This document shows positions 61,501-64,000 of a stretch of 64,000 nucleotides of DNA, piece after piece. Position 1 is the stretch's first letter. Each line of letters begins with the position of its first letter. The stretch lies in assembly GCA_963277665.1 (NCBI GenBank), contig OY728130.1, positions 1,369,382,393 through 1,369,446,392 on the forward strand. The letters are read 5' to 3'. The stretch is from Viscum album (taxonomy: Eukaryota; Streptophyta; Magnoliopsida; Santalales; Viscaceae). A program made the translations under genes and the position numbers. A model generated the notes under the pieces. It was not told the DNA's origin. It saw only the letters and a list, made by a program, of their open reading frames with translations, and searched no databases.

Positions 61501-61925
61501 CATTATATTTTTATATTGTAGAAAATCCTCACACCAAGACTCATGAAAAATGATCTCTGACTAATTGACTATGAATTTCGTATGTTATGATCAAGTTCTC
61601 ATAAACTTATTCTTATATTATATGAACTTATGACATTTATTTATATCTCTTATGTTTACCCCTATTGATAATTTTATCACACCCTTTCCTATGTCTCATT
61701 TTCCAGAGTTTATAATGAAAAGTTTTTAGTAAGGTATATCTTTGAATGGTTCTATGTGTGAATAACTTTATGGGATATGATTAAGAAATATCATGAAATA
61801 TTATTATTATATATAATATCTCTAAATATACTAATCCTTTATAGGTGTACGACCTATATTATTATCATATGTATTGAATAATTATCTAAAAAAGTGTAAT
61901 ATTTATATATGTAATGCACAGATCA
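58574..61925 (+). repeat. Gypsy IV 3' LTR
   Basis: The start is degenerate (AATATTACTCC where the 5' LTR has TGTAATACCCC) and the end is placed at AGATCA. It aligns in order with the three 5' segments. At 3352 bp it is shorter than the summed 5' pieces (about 3.96 kb), partly because of the overlap at the Gypsy II flanks. The frame 59876-60103 is not a gene. Confidence 0.65.
59376..59383 (+). promoter_or_regulatory. Probable TATA box of the Gypsy IV 3' LTR
   Basis: TATAAAAG follows CACTCACCTCACT, the same arrangement as in Gypsy III LTRs (6784-6802 and 37392-37411). Confidence 0.5.
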
Positions 61926-64000
61926 CCTGAAAGGGTCATCTCCATGTTATCTTCCATCATATCCTCTTTGCTGACGCATTTTATATATGTTTGTAAATAA
62001 AATAATATAATCATTGGCCTAATATTATATGTCATACTATTCTCTAACTACTAATGTTTTACACTTTTAGTTATTATAAGATCTTATATAAAGTGAATGA
62101 GTTTAGAAAATTTTAAAACATAATCTATAATAGTCTAGATACCTTTCACCATGTCTTGTAATTCTTATGATTCACCAATATTTAGTTCCACAATATTGGA
62201 CTTCGCATTATACATATTTAATATATTATTTTTACAATGAATATTAGTTAAATTTCCATTTTCTACTGTATCCCATGACTCCCTCATAGATCCGTCAAAT
62301 TAATACCTTTTAGAAAAAACTATAGTTTTTTAGAGTTTGAAAAAAAATTAAAGTATGTTATTAATCACATCAAAATTATTACTTATCCTAATAGGTTTAT
62401 GTATCACCGATAAATTATAGTATAATTTACTACTAATTATTTTATCCCTTCTATAAGTAAATCCTAATTTTCCAACAAGATAGTCACAAGGATAGTACGT
62501 ATATAATATTCATAAGATAAACAACTATACGATCATTCTCTATTATGCCCCACCCACATCTAGTAAGAAACCTTCTAAGTGGGATCTAAATATTAATACA
62601 TGGGATGATATCCTGTCATAAATATTTGTTATATGATATTTAAATCCATAAAAAAATAATTATAAAATTATATCCCTCTAAACTATATCTAGGTTCATCT
62701 CTCTCACTTTATTTGTAATTTTTTTTCAATCATTTAATAATGAATAATAATAAAGATGTTTTATTTAAAAAACTAATTTCAAATTTAGTTCAAATATCAT
62801 CTATCTGTTCATCTTTTTTAAAATACATTTTCATATAGAAATGCTAATTTAAAATTTTGATCATGATATAATCGAATTATTTCAAAATTATTTCATGAAA
62901 TATAGTCCACTAAAACAACTAAAATGATTTAATATCTTTCTAATCTGAACCCATCATGGGTAAGATAGTTAAATATCTTAAATTAAAACCACCTATAGGG
63001 CTGTGAATTTTCTTTGACTTTTCATTGACTTAAAGGATCAGTATAATGATATTCATTGTTCCTTTTATAAGCACATTTTTTTACTAACCATCATATTTTT
63101 CATTCTACCATTTACTTCCCACTAATCAAGTAAAAAACTTCTTTGATACTATTTTTAACAATAAATCAATGATTATTTTATCTAATGAACTAATCCTATG
63201 TTTTCAAATGGTCACAAGTACATCCCTTAATTTCTATAAGGGGAAAACCATTATTGAATGATAAAATAAAACTACCAGGGAATGATTTCCTCTAGAATGA
63301 ATAAACCCTACAATGAATTTAATGTAAAAAAATAAAAAGGAATAAAAATGTTTATGTAAAAAATAAATCATTATAAAAGTTAATATTATATAAGAAGAAC
63401 AAATGAATAATTGAAAAAACAAAAAATACAAAGATAAGTCTTTTAAAATAAAATAAAAAATTTCATCCAATGGAATAGAAAATAAAACCCATATTAATAT
63501 TTTTATCAAGTTATAAAATTCCCACCACTAACAATGAATTGAATCTTTACATTATATTATTTTCATCGGTTATGGTTTATAGGTATAATAATGGGTATAT
63601 CTAGTGGGTGAGTACATAACTCAATGTAATATTATAAATGAATCAAATATATTTTCATTCATAATTATATCATATATATATAATATATGTAAAATATAAT
63701 TCCAAAAAAAATTGGATAAATTATTTTACTATTTAAAAAATTCAATCTTTAAAAAATCACAATAAAAACAATAATTTATATATTAATTTTACAAATCTTG
63801 AATAAATATATAGTTTACTGTACATGAAACACAATTTATAGAACTCATCAATTTTTAAAATTAAATTGCCTCTTGAAACTTTAATTATTTTTCAAATATC
63901 TTACACACAACATCAAAATAATTAACAAAAAAACTCATATGTTCAAATATTGATCACAAAAAGTATAAAAGAAATCCACTACATTAGGACCAAAACCCAT
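61926..64000. other. Unassigned AT-rich right flank
   Basis: I see no convincing gene, RNA or element. Open frames such as 63234-63509 on the - strand are Phe/Ile/Leu-rich and typical of AT-rich DNA. No repeat of the left flank (1-4043) was noticed. Confidence 0.5.

Larger units (their letters stand above)
4044..61925 (+). mobile_element. Gypsy IV: outermost, oldest chromodomain Ty3/gypsy element
   Basis: This is a Ty3/gypsy LTR retrotransposon that hosts all the other insertions in the window. Its internal region (53671-58573) holds decayed gag, protease, RT, RNase H, integrase and chromodomain in the normal gypsy order on the + strand. The 3' LTR is 58574-61925. The 5' LTR is recovered in three pieces that align in order with the 3' LTR: 4044-5225 (for example 4640-4800 against 59020-59190), 39845-41970 (39930-40000 against 59715-59790; 41390-41650 against 61110-61370) and 53018-53670 (against about 61270-61925). 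The LTR starts TGTAATACC at the left end. No clean TSD is visible (TAGAG left, CCTGA right), so the outer ends are uncertain by tens of bases. Divergence between the LTRs is high, so the insertion is old. Confidence 0.65.

Noticed and set aside
63234..63509. 91-codon hydrophobic - strand frame in the right flank
   Set aside because: Same AT-driven composition, with no motif, promoter or homologous copy seen.
1..64000. Organellar or bacterial origin
   Set aside because: Nested LTR retrotransposons with chromodomains and a Sirevirus-like element are features of plant nuclear genomes. No organellar genes or rRNA were seen.

Overview
This window looks like plant nuclear DNA from a repeat-rich, probably large genome. 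It is strongly AT-rich outside the younger insertions. I found no host protein gene, rRNA, tRNA or CRISPR array. About 58 kb of the 64 kb reads as one nest of retrotransposons, placed by matching LTR pairs, initiator-Met-tRNA-type primer binding sites (PBS), polypurine tracts (PPT), target-site duplications (TSD) and decayed gag/pol domains. The species cannot be decided from the sequence. Alignments were done by eye, so identities and outer boundaries are approximate.

Layout. The oldest element (Gypsy IV, + strand, about 4044-61925) is a chromodomain Ty3/gypsy element. Its 5' LTR is split in three (4044-5225, about 39845-41970, 53018-53670). Its decayed gag-pol lies at about 54085-58320 and its 3' LTR at 58574-61925. 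Gypsy III (+ strand, 5226-39839, LTRs of about 4 kb) sits in the first gap of that LTR. A Ty1/copia Sirevirus-like element (- strand, 9526-31448, LTRs of about 1.73 kb) sits in the gag of Gypsy III. Gypsy I (- strand, 9934-19697, LTRs of 2288 bp, TSD CCTAC) sits in the 3' LTR of the copia element. Gypsy II (+ strand, 41971-53017), same family as Gypsy I, sits in the second gap of the Gypsy IV LTR. Its own 3' LTR is interrupted by a 1.69-kb LINE-type retroinsertion (50828-52516) with a 15-bp TSD. This gives relative ages: IV, then III, then copia, then I; and IV, then II, then the LINE-type copy.

Genes. All coding features are transposon-derived and broken by stops or frameshifts: gag, protease, reverse transcriptase, RNase H, integrase and chromodomain in the gypsy elements; gag, protease, integrase, reverse transcriptase, RNase H and an extra envelope-like reading frame in the copia element; and a DUF4283/zinc-knuckle ORF1 in the LINE-type insert. 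None appears able to produce a complete polyprotein. The flanks (1-4043 and 61926-64000) are AT-rich and I could not assign them.

Points most worth a second look are the long envelope-like frame with few lesions, related 14-bp tandem repeats in two parts of the copia element, its repeated PPT-like tracts, hairpin arrays shared by the Gypsy I and II LTRs, the LINE-type copy that stops at the start of ORF2, and the non-matching flanks of Gypsy II. I did not find a convincing new biological system.
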